Assembly (NCBI GenBank): GCA_964006375.1
Contig: OZ023266.1
Location: 18,880,090 to 18,944,089 of the forward strand
Reading direction: 5' to 3'
DNA from: Tillus elongatus
Lineage: Eukaryota > Arthropoda > Insecta > Coleoptera > Cleridae
DNA: 64,000 nt
Shown: positions 40,200 through 51,145 of the stretch, in pieces
Layout of the letters: every line of letters begins with the position of its first letter
Position numbering within the stretch: position 1 is the stretch's first letter
Position numbers and translations under genes: made by a program
The notes under the pieces: model-generated
What the model saw: only the letters and a program-made list of their open reading frames with translations
What the model was told of the DNA's origin: nothing
The model's database searches: none

Positions 40200-41294
40200 G
40201 AATAACTGATGCACTGGAATTTATTACCTAAAACAGCAACGAAAAACCGACTACGCGATCTGAAGCTACAGGGTTGCAGCGAAAATTACAGCATCTAGAA
40301 ACAGAAATTCTAGTCATTGTTTGGAATGTTATTTTATAACGTTTTAATGCTGCTAGTAAGAAGCTTCAGGAATCTCAAGCTGATTTATCATCTGTGGTGC
40401 AAATCTATAATTCTTTGGTATTATTTCTGCAAGACATGAGAGATAAGCAATTCTCTGAATATGAAGAAAGAGCCAAAGCGCTATCTGCAGTTCAAGATTA
40501 TTATCGTTATGATACCTGTCGCAAGAAAACCAGACAAATTCAGGCAGATGAATCACGGGTGAATGAAAGAACACCTATGTCTGGACAATAAAATTTTCGC
40601 ACCAATGTGTATACCGAATTTTAGATACTTTGAGTGTACAATTGGCCGGACGTTTTTTTTTTTTTTTTAATGTCAACAACACACCACGAGGGCTTACAGC
40701 CTAAATACTATCGTACCGTGGGTGTTGACAAGGAGGAAAGAGGCAACTTGTTAATTCTGGACTTGAAGGTTTGGAGGTTAGGAGGAGAAGGAACGTAAAA
40801 ATGCTTATCAAAAGCTTTACGAAAATTTCAATTTTTTTGATAAATCTAAATCTAAAATAGATACAAATGAATTGAAAAATCTTCCAAATAAACTAGTTAA
40901 TAAGTATCCTGATGATTTGGAAGAGACTTTTGGGAATGAATGTATTCATTTACATTATCAACTCAAAGATTCCCTAGCAAATACGGAAGATGTACGTTCT
41001 GCACAAGAAATATGCAATGTATTGCATTCTCGGAATCTTCGAGATGTTTATCCGAATGTAGATATTGCTGTACGTATTTTTTTGAGTATTCTCGCTACGA
41101 ATTGTCCAGGAGAAAGATCTTTTTCCACCTTGAAAAGGGTGAAAACGTATTTACGCGCAAGTATGGGCCAAGATAGACTTAATGCTTTGGCATTACTGTC
41201 TATTGAAGCTCAACCACTTCAAGAAATTGATTATGACGACATAATTGATATTTTTGCACATACGAAAGCCAGAAAGAAGAGATTTAAAAATTGA
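40200..41294 (+). pseudogene. hAT transposase, C-terminal two-thirds, broken
   Basis: Pieces read KLQHLETEILVIVWNVIL, a stop, then LQDMRDKQFSEYEERAKAL, a stop, and QLAGR. A LINE fragment (40653-40793) interrupts. The frame resumes as KNAYQKLYENFNFF. The last 140 codons (40872-41294) are open and hold the hAT dimerisation domain NCPGERSFSTLKRVKTYLR...RLNALALLSIE. The frame reads across the LINE insertion once it is ignored. The N-terminal BED finger and first catalytic region are absent. It is similar to ZMYM1-like hAT proteins. Confidence 0.8.
40653..40793 (-). mobile_element. LINE B 3' end, minus copy 3, inside hAT
   Basis: A T16 run (reverse poly-A), then TGTCAACAACACACCACGAG and GGAAAGAGGCAACTTG, to AGGAGAAGGAA. 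It is severely 5' truncated. The flanking hAT codons join cleanly with only a 2-3-bp possible duplication (ACG). Confidence 0.85.
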
Positions 41295-41513
41295 GCAATA
41301 CATTATAATTTAAGAAAAATGCTTATTATTTATTTCGTTAGAGTTTATTAAATATTTATTTGTGTTGTTTTGTAATTATATTTCAATAAAATAAAAATTA
41401 TATTTAAATAATAATATTGAATCAAAATTAACTGAATTTTGTTATTCAAAAAGGGCGGCGTATCAGACAGGGCCTAAGGCGGCAGCAAGCCTAAATCTGC
41501 CACTGGTGCGACC

Positions 41514-41775
41514 TAGCCCTCCCCCCCGGGCGGGAGGGAGGTGGGTGGTGTAGGTGGGCCGTGGGCTAATTTTCAGTGTTTACATCTTTACATATAGGTA
41601 TACAGGCTGGTGCATTTTTACTGTGTCTAAAGCTCAATATATCGGTTATTTTCCAAGATACGGGAAATATTATAAAATATATTTATAGGGTGTTTTGTGC
41701 TGCATCTTATAAAATTATGTTGACAATCACATGGAGGCCCATAAGTCGTTGGTGATACAACTTTTCTTTTCTATT
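41514..41775 (+). mobile_element. Family D copy, right part
   Basis: Continuation of the head (CTAGCCCTCCCC) and a body fragment with GGCCCATAAGTCGTTGGTGA near 41728. The middle is compressed relative to 15838-17221. Confidence 0.65.
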
Positions 41776-42003
41776 TCAAGGAACGCAATTTTGGAAAAAA
41801 AATATTTAAATTAATTTCGATACAAGAAGGTAAGAAATATTTAATTTGATAGAATTATCTACGTTGAGATTTACATAATATATAAGTAGTTGATGGGTTA
41901 TTTTCACAAATGTCAAATGAAACTTTAAAGTGGCAGATTTAAGTAATGTTCTTATTTTTGACAACTTTGACAGGAAAATATGAGGATTTTTCCACATATT
42001 TTT

Positions 42004-42363
42004 CTCAATGTGTGTGTGTTTTGTTTCTTTAACGTCGGCCTATTCCCGCGACTATGGCCAATCACCGACGCCAGGTTGCAGCTTCACCTCACTATCCTGG
42101 AAATTTTGCCGAGCCCCTGCCTTTTTGTAAGGATGGTACGGATCTTTAACGTACCCAACATCGTATGGACACAAGACCGGCTGCTTTACGCCCCCTCCGA
42201 AGGGCGGACTGTGCAGACATTCAACTTGCTCAAATCCAATGCCAGAACCTCGGTTGATGTTAATGTTAATGTTTGTACTGAAAAAGTGAAAGGAGTACCG
42301 TGGGATCGAACCCAGTACCCTTCTGGTCAGAGGCACACGTCCTTACCTCTGAACCACCGAGGT
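42004..42363 (-). mobile_element. tRNA-derived SINE, minus orientation, copy 2
   Basis: The best copy. Minus strand: CCTCGGTGGTTCAGAGGTAA (A box), GGGTTCGATCCCA (perfect B box about 45 bp later), then a body with GTAAAGCAGCCGGTC, a central CGTTAAAGATCCGTACC and an end GACGTTAAAGAAACAAAACA with a CA tail. Total about 360 bp. Confidence 0.88.
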
Positions 42364-42379
42364 TCTAATTTTTCAATTG

Positions 42380-42450
42380 AAAAGACATATTTGCTATTAA
42401 AAACATTTTTATGAAAATTCACTACCATAACACACCTGCTGCGTCCAGAC
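42380..42450 (+). mobile_element. Family D end-unit terminus
   Basis: TTGCTATTAAAAACATTTTT to CACACCTGCTGCGTCCAGAC; only the last 70 bp of the end unit. Confidence 0.75.
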
Positions 42451-42455
42451 CCTTT

Positions 42456-43645
42456 TGTTTGTATTTTCATTCGTATACTATTTTTCCATGTCGAAACAAG
42501 GTATTTTCTTAATTAGTCTATAAAATAATCTGGTAATATCTGAACTAACTTCTTGGAGGTAATAGCTAATTATGCCAGAAGACACTCACGTGGCATGGAA
42601 GGAGGATACCGCAATTAATTTAAGACAGAAGCTCGCATCGCTACACAACGTTAATTATTAATTCATTAAGTATATAATTTCAGTTTTGTCTAATCCAGCC
42701 AGAGGTTCCAAGATCTGAAACTGAACCTTTGAAGAAGCTCACCAATACTAATTAAACTTCGTTCACGGCTGTACACAACCCTCTCACAAACGACGGATTT
42801 TGATATAGAACAGAATGAATATAATTATAATAGGTAATTAATAAATCGGCGTTCCAATTAAGTAAGAGCACTTAATTAACTTTCTAATCGGATCGGAGGC
42901 GGCACCTCCAGCAGAGAAAGACACCTGCAGAGAGCGCAAGAGAGAAAGAAGGAATTATCTCTTCCGTTTTCCGAAGCCCACTCATTCTCTGCAGGCCCTG
43001 GGGATCAACAAAACACTATCGCACGGCTTCAACTTTTTTAAAAGCTTATTATCGGATTGCCTTTGGCGGCCTTTTATTTTTTCCGTGTTCTTAACACTTT
43101 TTAAAACTGTATTATACTTCTAGAGTACGGGGGAAAAACGCTCTGGGACTCTTAAATTTTATCTTTTTTTTTTTTCGCGAATTCCCTAACAGCATAATGA
43201 ACTAATTTTACCGGGTGGTAGGGGGAGACTCTTATTTATAGAAAGAATAAGAAGCGGAAATTGCTTTCATGTGTTACTTGATTCGGCTTCCTTGTTTCAT
43301 TGCGTTTTGATGGTGGGAGGTAGAGGGGAAGTACGGTGTTCGGATGAAAGGAACGAAATGAAGATCGTAAAGCGGAATGTGTTAATAAAACGATTTTGTT
43401 TTATGATTCGTTGTGTCATAATATGTAGATACTCACTTGACAAAGAAGAACGTAAAATTTTACCTATCTGCGTCAAATGTGAATATTTAAGTAGGCAGTT
43501 TGCGGTTTTTGAACTCCTCGGTTAATGTACTGGGTTAAAGAGATGTTAAAATTTTAGATGGTATAGGTATTACGTAGACGTTTCGAAAGACAAAGTAACA
43601 CATTTTCTTGACTAACTGTTATCGTTATCGTTATAAATTCACATA
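42456..43645. other. Repeat-poor DNA with dense TAAT/ATTA motifs
   Basis: No transposon homology recognised. Between 42505 and 42890 TAATTA or ATTAAT cores occur very often (for example GTTAATTATTAATTCATTAA at about 42649 and GGTAATTAATAAATC at 42833). A GC-rich patch follows at 42890-42940. The open frame 43271-43525 matches nothing known. Confidence 0.4.
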
Positions 43646-43649
43646 CAAG

Positions 43650-43740
43650 TGTGGACCCAGCAAGTGCATCGTGATAGTGAATTTCCATATGACAGTTTAA
43701 AAGATTAAAGGGTTTCTGTAACGTTTGCATGTTGATTTCC
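43650..43740 (-). mobile_element. Diverged family D end-unit fragment
   Basis: TGTGGACCCAGCAAGTGCATCGTGATAGTGAATTTCC is a mutated end-unit terminus, shown here in shortened form as GACCCAGCAAGTGCATC. Confidence 0.55.
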
Positions 43741-43823
43741 AAGCAACTCAGATCGTTAAGATGAGCAACAACCTAGAAAAGATGACTAGGTTTCCATTAC
43801 ACGTTAGTATGTTTAATTCCTAG

Positions 43824-43990
<167 letters not shown>

Positions 43991-44087
43991 CATACCATTA
44001 ACAATTTATTCGTTCCATTTGTGCATAAAACATACTTTGGAGTACATACATGGCAATAAAAATAGTAGTATGTATAATAAAAATTCT

Positions 44088-45447
<1,360 letters not shown>

Positions 45448-45462
45448 GTACAAAAAGTTAAA

Positions 45463-46403
45463 GTCTGGACGCAGCACGTGCGTTATGGTAGCGAATTTTC
45501 AAAAAATATATATATAAAATAAGGCATTTTGTAATGAAAGCAGACATCCAATTCGGTTACAGTATAACCTATATATAGTAGAAACAATGTACCATGATTC
45601 ATCAAAATTACTTTATTGTTTGAAAAAGTACAAACATTTTCCGAAAATAAACTTAAAGTGTTCCCGAAAAAACTGGTTCGATTTTCCTGGCCAACTAACT
45701 TCTTCAAGCTATTTACCCACCTACCAAAATACGGTAGGCGACAAATAAATCATATAAATTTACAAACAACAACATTTTTTACAATAACTTATTAAAAATT
45801 TATTATTAATTACCAAAATTTCACAAAAACTTTGCAAACAATGATTTCTACGGAAACAAAAAAAAAGTATACGAACCTCGATTTCTTTCACGATTAATAT
45901 AAACGAAAACCTCTCTGAATGCGTCATTTTCATGTGACTCTGCCATATATTGGTAAAAACCGTATCATAATTTTTGATATGTGGCAAAATTTTGAAACAA
46001 TTGAAGTAACACTAAAACGATGAACGCTATCATTTTTTTACAAACATGCATTATAATTCGATGGAAAATGCTTAAATGAAATAATATAGAAGGCGTTCAA
46101 TTTAAAAACAGAAAATTTGCATCGCGAACGCCTAATGGGCCATCCTGTGATTGTCGAAATAGTTTTATAAGATGCAGCTTAAGACACCCTAGAACTAACG
46201 TATATAACTTTTCTTGTATCGGCAATACTGAGCTTTATGTAGAAATGCCTCACCCTGTATATATGTAAATAGATAAAAACTTAAACTAACACCGCATATG
46301 GGGTCGAGGGGCCTAGTTCGCGCTCATTTGAAGAAACATTTTCAAAATCCAAAAGTCACGGTCTCCTCTAGAGCGATTTTTTCCTACGAAAATTCGCTAA
46401 CAA
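45463..46403 (-). mobile_element. Family D, second adjacent minus copy
   Basis: Starts TCTGGACGCAGCACGTGCG 16 bp after the previous copy. It has a body with GCCATCCTGTGATTGTCGAA and a head (GGGGCCTAGTTCGCGCTCAT) but almost no (TA)n tract, showing that the tract is variable. A foreign AT-rich piece (about 45740-46020) lies inside. Confidence 0.75.
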
Positions 46404-46670
46404 TTATAGAGTGTTAAGCCATACTGGTGACCTGTGCATTGGTCAAAATTCGACCGTAAGTCATTTAATTTTTAAGTCTGAACGTTATTCATGTTCTTTT
46501 GTCATGGAGTATACAGTATACCTTTAAAATTTCAGTGCTACTGTTTGACCCATAGACGTAATCTATTATGTCAATGGGTTGGCCACAGACTTTTATGTGT
46601 TTGATATTTCACGTAGTAATTAAGGGTCAACTCAGAACGGGGGAATACGACTGTCTAATAAAAACAAAGC
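46404..46670. other. Unassigned spacer with an imperfect hairpin
   Basis: ACCCATAGACGTAAT and ATTATGTCAATGGGT (46550-46583) form a near-perfect stem with a 2-nt loop. No gene recognised. Confidence 0.4.
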
Positions 46671-48000
46671 TTGTCTTGTCTCGTCTCGTCTCGTCTCGTC
46701 TCGTCTCGTCTCGTCTCGTCTCGTCTCGTCTCGTCTCGTCTCGTCTCGTCTCGTCTCGTCTCGTCTCGTCTCGTCTCGTCTCGTCTCGTCTCGTCTCGTC
46801 TCGTCTCGTCTCGTCTCGTCTCGTCTCGTCTCGTCTCGTCTCGTCGCGTCTCGTCTCGTCTCGTCTCGTCTCGTCTCGTCTCGTCTCGTCTCGTCTCGTC
46901 TCGTCTCGTCTCGTCTCGTCTCGTCTCGTCTCGTCTCGTCTCGTCTCGTCTCGTCTCGTCTCGTCTCGTCTCGTCTCGTCTCGTCTCGTCTCGTCTCGTC
47001 TCGTCTCGTCTCGTCTCGTCTCGTCTCGTCCTCGTCTCGTCTCGTCTCGTCTCGTCTCGTCTCGTCTCGTCTCGTCTCGTCTCGTCTCGTCTCGTCTCGT
47101 CTCGTCTCGTCTCGTCTCGTCTCGTCTCGTCTCGTCTCGTCTCGTCTCGTCTCGTCTCGTCTCGTCTCGTCCCGTCTCGTCCCGTCCCGTCCCGTCCCGT
47201 CCCGTCCCGTCCCGTCCCGTCCCGTCCCGTCCCGTCCCGTCTCGTCTCGTCTCGTCTCGTCTCGTCTTGTCTTGTCTTGTCTTGTCTCGTCTCGTCTCGT
47301 CTCGTCTTGTCTTGTCTCGTCTTGTCTTGTCTCGTCTCGTCTTGTCCCGTCTTGTCTTGTCCCGTCTTGTCTTGTCCCGTATTGTCTTGTCCCGTCTCGT
47401 CTTGTCCCGTCTTGTCTTGTCCCGTCTTGTCTTGTCCCGTCTTGTCTTGTCCCGTCTTGTCTTGTCCCGTCTTGTCTTGTCCCGTCTTGTCCCGTCTTGT
47501 CTTGTCCCGTCTTGTCCCGTCTTGTCTTGTCCCGTCTTGTCCCGTCTTGTCTTGTCCCGTCTTGTCTTGTCCCGTCTTGTCCCGTCTTGTCCCGTCTTGT
47601 CTTGTCCCGTCTTGTCTTGTCCCGTCTTGTCTTGTCCCGTCTTGTCCCGTCTTGTCTTGTCCCGTCTTGTCCCGTCTTGTCCCGTCTTGTCCCGTCTTGT
47701 CCCGTCTTGTCTTGTCCCGTCTTGTCTTGTCCCGTCTTGTCCCGTCTTGTCTTGTCCCGTCTTGTCCCGTCTTGTCCCGTCTTGTCCCGTCGTGTCCCGT
47801 CTTGTCCCGTCTGGTCCCGTCTGGTCCCGTCCCGTCCCGTCCCGTCCTGTCCCGTCCTGTCCCGTCCTGTCCCGTCCTGTCCTGTCCTGTCCTGTCCTGT
47901 CCTGTCCTGTCCTGTCCTGTCCTGTCCTGTCCTGTCCTGTCCTGTCCTGTCCTGTCCTGTCCTGTCCTGTCCTGTCCTATCCCTGTCCTGTCCCTGTCCT
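46671..48000. repeat. 1.3-kb pentanucleotide satellite, TCTCG type with ordered variants
   Basis: About 266 five-base units. TCTCG is nearly pure to about 47170, a block of TCCCG lies at 47171-47240, TCTTG/TCCCG alternate in a dimer-like pattern to about 47820, and TCCTG is nearly pure at 47845-47975. One single-base slip occurs at about 47030. The long open frames (RLVSS-type repeats) are products of the repeat and are not genes. Confidence 0.98.
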
Positions 48001-48002
48001 GA

Positions 48003-48312
48003 CTACATTTCTTTTCTATTTAGACATACAAACCAAACAATTCTAGATTCATTTTAATCTGATTATGTTTAGCTAAAGCAGCTTCAATCAGATGAAACAC
48101 TTTGTCTTATTGTTTCCATAAACTGCTTAATATCAATACCTTTTTCGTATATACGATAAGTAGCCATTCTATTTTTAAAAGCTTGAGTTAACATGTGCAC
48201 TTGTTCAACTTGTCATGGTTCACATACTTTTGATTTGTGAGCTTCACTGCGCAAATGACCAGAAAATGCATTCTTTTTTACTTGTAACGAGCATGATTCA
48301 CAGTATCTCATC
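48003..48312 (-). pseudogene. C2H2 zinc-finger protein fragment, ELFGLY-type
   Basis: From ATG at 48312 on the minus strand: MRYCESCSLQVKKNAFSGHL, a C-x2-C-x12-H-x5-H finger. A TGA follows, then in the same frame VEQVHMLTQAFKNRMATYR. A one-base shift leads to HLIEAALAKHNQIKMNLELF and GLYV, cut off by the pentanucleotide array. I recall this finger plus AFK-R-x-TY...ELFG layout from arthropod repeat proteins that carry a type B DNA polymerase; that association is from memory. The polymerase itself is not in the window. Confidence 0.6.
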
Positions 48313-48500
48313 TTAACTACAAGCGCTTAACTAATAAATAAAACACATTTGTTAAGTTTATATATATTTCTTAACAAACATGATTGCGATGCATATTTTT
48401 AAGCATGACGTTATATTTAGCACAAAAGTAAAATAACATAAATATTGTTAGACAGATAATAAAACCAGTTGATATAAACATAGAAATATAATTAAATCAT

Positions 48501-49256
48501 TTAAGATGAGTCGTTGTATATCGTGTGTATTTCTTTGAAACGATCAAGTACTTGCTTCTTTGTAAAGTGTAAGCACTCTAACATACTAACTCGGAATGAT
48601 GATTCATAGTCTTTTAACATGACTTTTATAAGTTTTACAACTTCCTCGTCACACGGTAGCTCCTTCTTATTAACACATTTGAGAACATCAGCAACACCAT
48701 AGAGGAAATCACTAAGCCGAATATCAAAGTTCAAATCGGTTAGAAACTTCAGCTTTTCATTGATGATTTCAACCAGATCTAGTAGTTCTTGAACTATGTC
48801 TTCAGTTAAATAGAAAGTAACAGAGTCATCTGAGATTGATATACCTTTACTATTTAGTATTTTGATTGGTTTGACGGTACATATTCCAATATTTTCAGGT
48901 TCGATCTTATTACTTTTAGTAAAGTATTCTTCAGCTGCTTTTTTCAATGTTAAAATAAAATAGTCCCATTCCCATGAGCCACATGAAATTGCTATGTTTG
49001 GATTTGTTGGATACGTGTTTGTATTTACAAGCTTACTTATTGGAATCAATCCAGTAGCTTTTGATATGCCAATTACAACACTTAGAGATGGATTAATAGC
49101 ATACATTGTTTCCAGCAACATTCTATTTTCTTGTTTAATCCTATTAATATCTTGGCGTAGAGCTGCATCAATTTGGCCCAAATACCAATGACCACAAGCA
49201 TCGTTATTAGCAGGTCTGAAGACCTCAGATTCATAATTAACATCAACACCATACAT
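48501..49256 (-). CDS. Intact orphan protein, 251 aa
   Basis: An uninterrupted frame from ATG at 49256 (MYGVDVNYESEVFRPANND) to a stop at 48501; no introns needed. The first ATG after the predicted transcription start defines the start; the frame stays open upstream without an ATG. Residues about 32-50 (LRQDINRIKQENRMLLETM) look like a short coiled coil. The C-terminal half is helical, rich in Leu, Lys, Asp and Glu; no signal peptide and no catalytic motif that I recognise. AT-rich codon use. It shares strand with the zinc-finger fragment 190 bp downstream and may belong to the same mobile or viral unit. Function unknown. Confidence 0.6.
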   Translation of the reverse strand: MYGVDVNYESEVFRPANNDACGHWYLGQIDAALRQDINRIKQENRMLLETMYAINPSLSVVIGISKATGLIPISKLVNTNTYPTNPNIAISCGSWEWDYFILTLKKAAEEYFTKSNKIEPENIGICTVKPIKILNSKGISISDDSVTFYLTEDIVQELLDLVEIINEKLKFLTDLNFDIRLSDFLYGVADVLKCVNKKELPCDEEVVKLIKVMLKDYESSFRVSMLECLHFTKKQVLDRFKEIHTIYNDSS

Positions 49257-49313
49257 GTTAAACAGAACACGTGCACTCACATATATAACTACTGTGAGTA
49301 GACTGCAGACAAA

Positions 49314-49349
49314 GACTGATGTACTTGCTTACCACCTAATGTTTATATA
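49314..49349 (-). promoter_or_regulatory. TATA box and initiator of the orphan gene
   Basis: On the minus strand TATATAAA (49349-49342) is followed by TCAGTC (49319-49314). The A of the initiator is 32 nt after the first T of the TATA box, the canonical spacing. The first downstream ATG (49256) starts the orphan ORF, giving a 5' UTR of about 60 nt. Confidence 0.6.
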
Positions 49350-49597
49350 TACATACCCCCACTATTGAATTGTATTTAAATCAGTTGTTTTATTTTCAAC
49401 CTTAAACTGCTAACATCTTGCTTTCGTTAAATGACATCTGGCTGAAATGGTAAACACATGACTCATTTACTGTTACATGAATCGGAATCTAGATTGTAGT
49501 CGAGCTTACTCTCAGTTTGCAGCTTTGGTAGTTGCTATGTTGCCATATGTGGTATTCAACATGCTTGGCATTCGCATAATGTAAATTTTTAAAATCT

Positions 49598-49905
49598 GTT
49601 TGCTGAGCCGAGTAAAATGATACCAAACACGTGGGGGTTAACTTAAAAACTAACAAAGTTGATTTTCGCATGCGCAAACTGCCATATTTGAATTCTACTC
49701 GTTACCCCGAGTAACATGATACCAAACACTATACCTCTACGTCACTTAATAATACAGTTGCTTTGCACCGCCTCCACCACCGCCTCCTGTGGCAGTAAAT
49801 ACTATTTTTGAATTCTACTCGCCAAGGCGAGTAACATGACACCAACCTCTACACCGCTAAATAAAAAAGTTGGGTGTGTGCATGCGCAAACCGACATATT
49901 TGCGT
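49598..49905. repeat. About 120-bp degenerate tandem repeat with TACTCG palindromes
   Basis: TACTCG-N6-CGAGTA occurs at 49696-49713 and 49816-49833, exactly 120 bp apart, each inside TTTGAATTCTACTCG...CGAGTAACATGA. A half copy (CGAGTAAAATGATACCAAAC) lies at 49609. GCATGCGCAAAC recurs at 49667 and 49881. Confidence 0.7.
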
Positions 49906-49998
49906 ACGTCACATCACCAAAAATCAAAATTGCGGATCCTCTTATTTTGACAGGTGGTGCCACCTGTCATTTAAAAATTTAAATTTCCCGCGTTTTTC

Positions 49999-50125
49999 AC
50001 TTCCGGTCGGCCATCTTGGCCGCCATCTTGGATTACGTCATCTCAGGTTTGTCCCCCTCTAAGCTCACCGTTCAGTGACGTCACTATGACGTCACCATGA
50101 CGCCACTGCGCGCATGCGCAGTGCT
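49999..50125. promoter_or_regulatory. Promoter-type motif cluster: ETS, YY1, CRE, NRF1
   Basis: ACTTCCGG (ETS) near 49999; GCCATCTTGG twice at 50010-50031 (YY1); TGACGTCA at 50076 and TGACGTCAC at 50088 (CRE); GCGCATGCGCA near 50111 (NRF1). Together these are typical of CpG-type TATA-less promoters. The plus-strand sequence downstream is a 5' truncated LINE, so no host transcript can be assigned. Confidence 0.5.
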
Positions 50126-50164
50126 GCCGGTGTGGCGGTGGGCCCAGAACCCCTCCTCTATACC

Positions 50165-50789
50165 TACTACGGTCTTTCAGGCCGAAATGTACGCCCTCCT
50201 GCACTGTGTGCGGGAGAATAAGAGTAGGGGCTACACTAACAGGCGGATCCTCATCGCCACAGACAGCAAGGCAGCCCTTAAGGCCCTAAGTAGCCCACGG
50301 GTAAATTCCTGGCTGGTGAGTGATTGCCAAGACGAGACGAGCGACCTGGCTCGGCAGAATGAGGTCACCTTCATCTAGGTGCCGGGTCACTTGGGGATCA
50401 AAGGCAATGAAGAAGCTGACAGTCTCGCGAAGAGAGGGTCAGCAGAACCATTTATGGGACCAGAACCGGTTCTGGGCGTGACAAAGAGCACTGCCAGTGG
50501 AGCCATTAAATCCTAGGTCAGAAGCGAACCCAAGGTGTACTGGGCAGACTGTCCAGGGCTCAGACATGAGAAGTCAGTAATTGAGAGACCCAGCTCACGA
50601 GAGCTGTGAAGTGCTAAATCCTAGCAAAGGACAGCTCAGAAAAATAACAGGACTCTTGACGGGATACATCACCGTCAAGAAACACCTGCATAAAATAGGG
50701 AGGTTCGAGTGGGACCTGGCATGTAGACTCTGCGGCGAGGGAAATGAATCAGCCCAGCACATCTTGTGTGAGTGTAAAGTTCTGGACCG
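50165..50789 (+). pseudogene. Older I/R1-type LINE copy, RNase H part, left of nested insertion
   Basis: Very similar to 55200-55830: FQAEMYALLHCVRENKSRGY, LIATDSKAALKALSSPR, GIKGNEEADSLAKRG, then a knuckle CRLCGEGNESAQHILCEC. It has stops (for example near 50376 and 50514) and frameshifts. It is split by the full-length LINE after CKVLDR and continues at 56033. Confidence 0.85.
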
Positions 50790-51145
50790 GAGTTAAGGAG
50801 TCGCGGGCCAAAGGACTCCAGGGGGCAAGCTGAGGAAGTGGAAATAACAACATAAACTCCCGATGAAGCTTTCCCCAAGACCGTCATGCGCGGTAAAAAT
50901 CCGCATCCTGCACGAGGTGACCCTGCTAATAACTAAACATAACGGATCTAGACAAGGAGGTCGAACTAAACTCCCCCAATCTACGTTGTCACGTGACCCG
51001 TGCCTATGGATGGATGGCACCAGGGCGATGGTGTCGTGAACGGAACCTCTGGAGTACCAGGCAACCCTCCAGAGTAACCCGCCTTGCACCACACAGGGGG
51101 TTCTGATGGTGTGGACAGTATTTCCCCCATTCTCGTGGGAACAAC

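Larger units (their letters stand above)
39767..41505 (+). mobile_element. hAT transposon, internally deleted
   Basis: Ends CAGTGATGGATTTA and TAAATCTGCCACTG form imperfect terminal inverted repeats. The 8-bp target duplication GTGCGACC is perfect on both sides (39759-39766 and 41506-41513). The target is a family D head. The element is short (1.74 kb) and encodes only the central and C-terminal transposase. Confidence 0.92.

Noticed and set aside
46671..48000. Telomeric repeat
   Set aside because: The unit is TCTCG/TCCTG, not TTAGG or TCAGG, and both sides continue into ordinary sequence.
46568..48057. Open frames of up to 492 codons (RLVSS repeats)
   Set aside because: They are translations of a pentanucleotide satellite; all forward frames are open for the same reason.
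48994..49191. Hydrophobic plus-strand open frame
   Set aside because: Antisense of the orphan ORF; no start context or promoter.
49260..49337. N-terminal signal peptide of the orphan protein upstream of its ATG
   Set aside because: The upstream frame is open and hydrophobic but has no ATG and overlaps the predicted promoter and 5' UTR.
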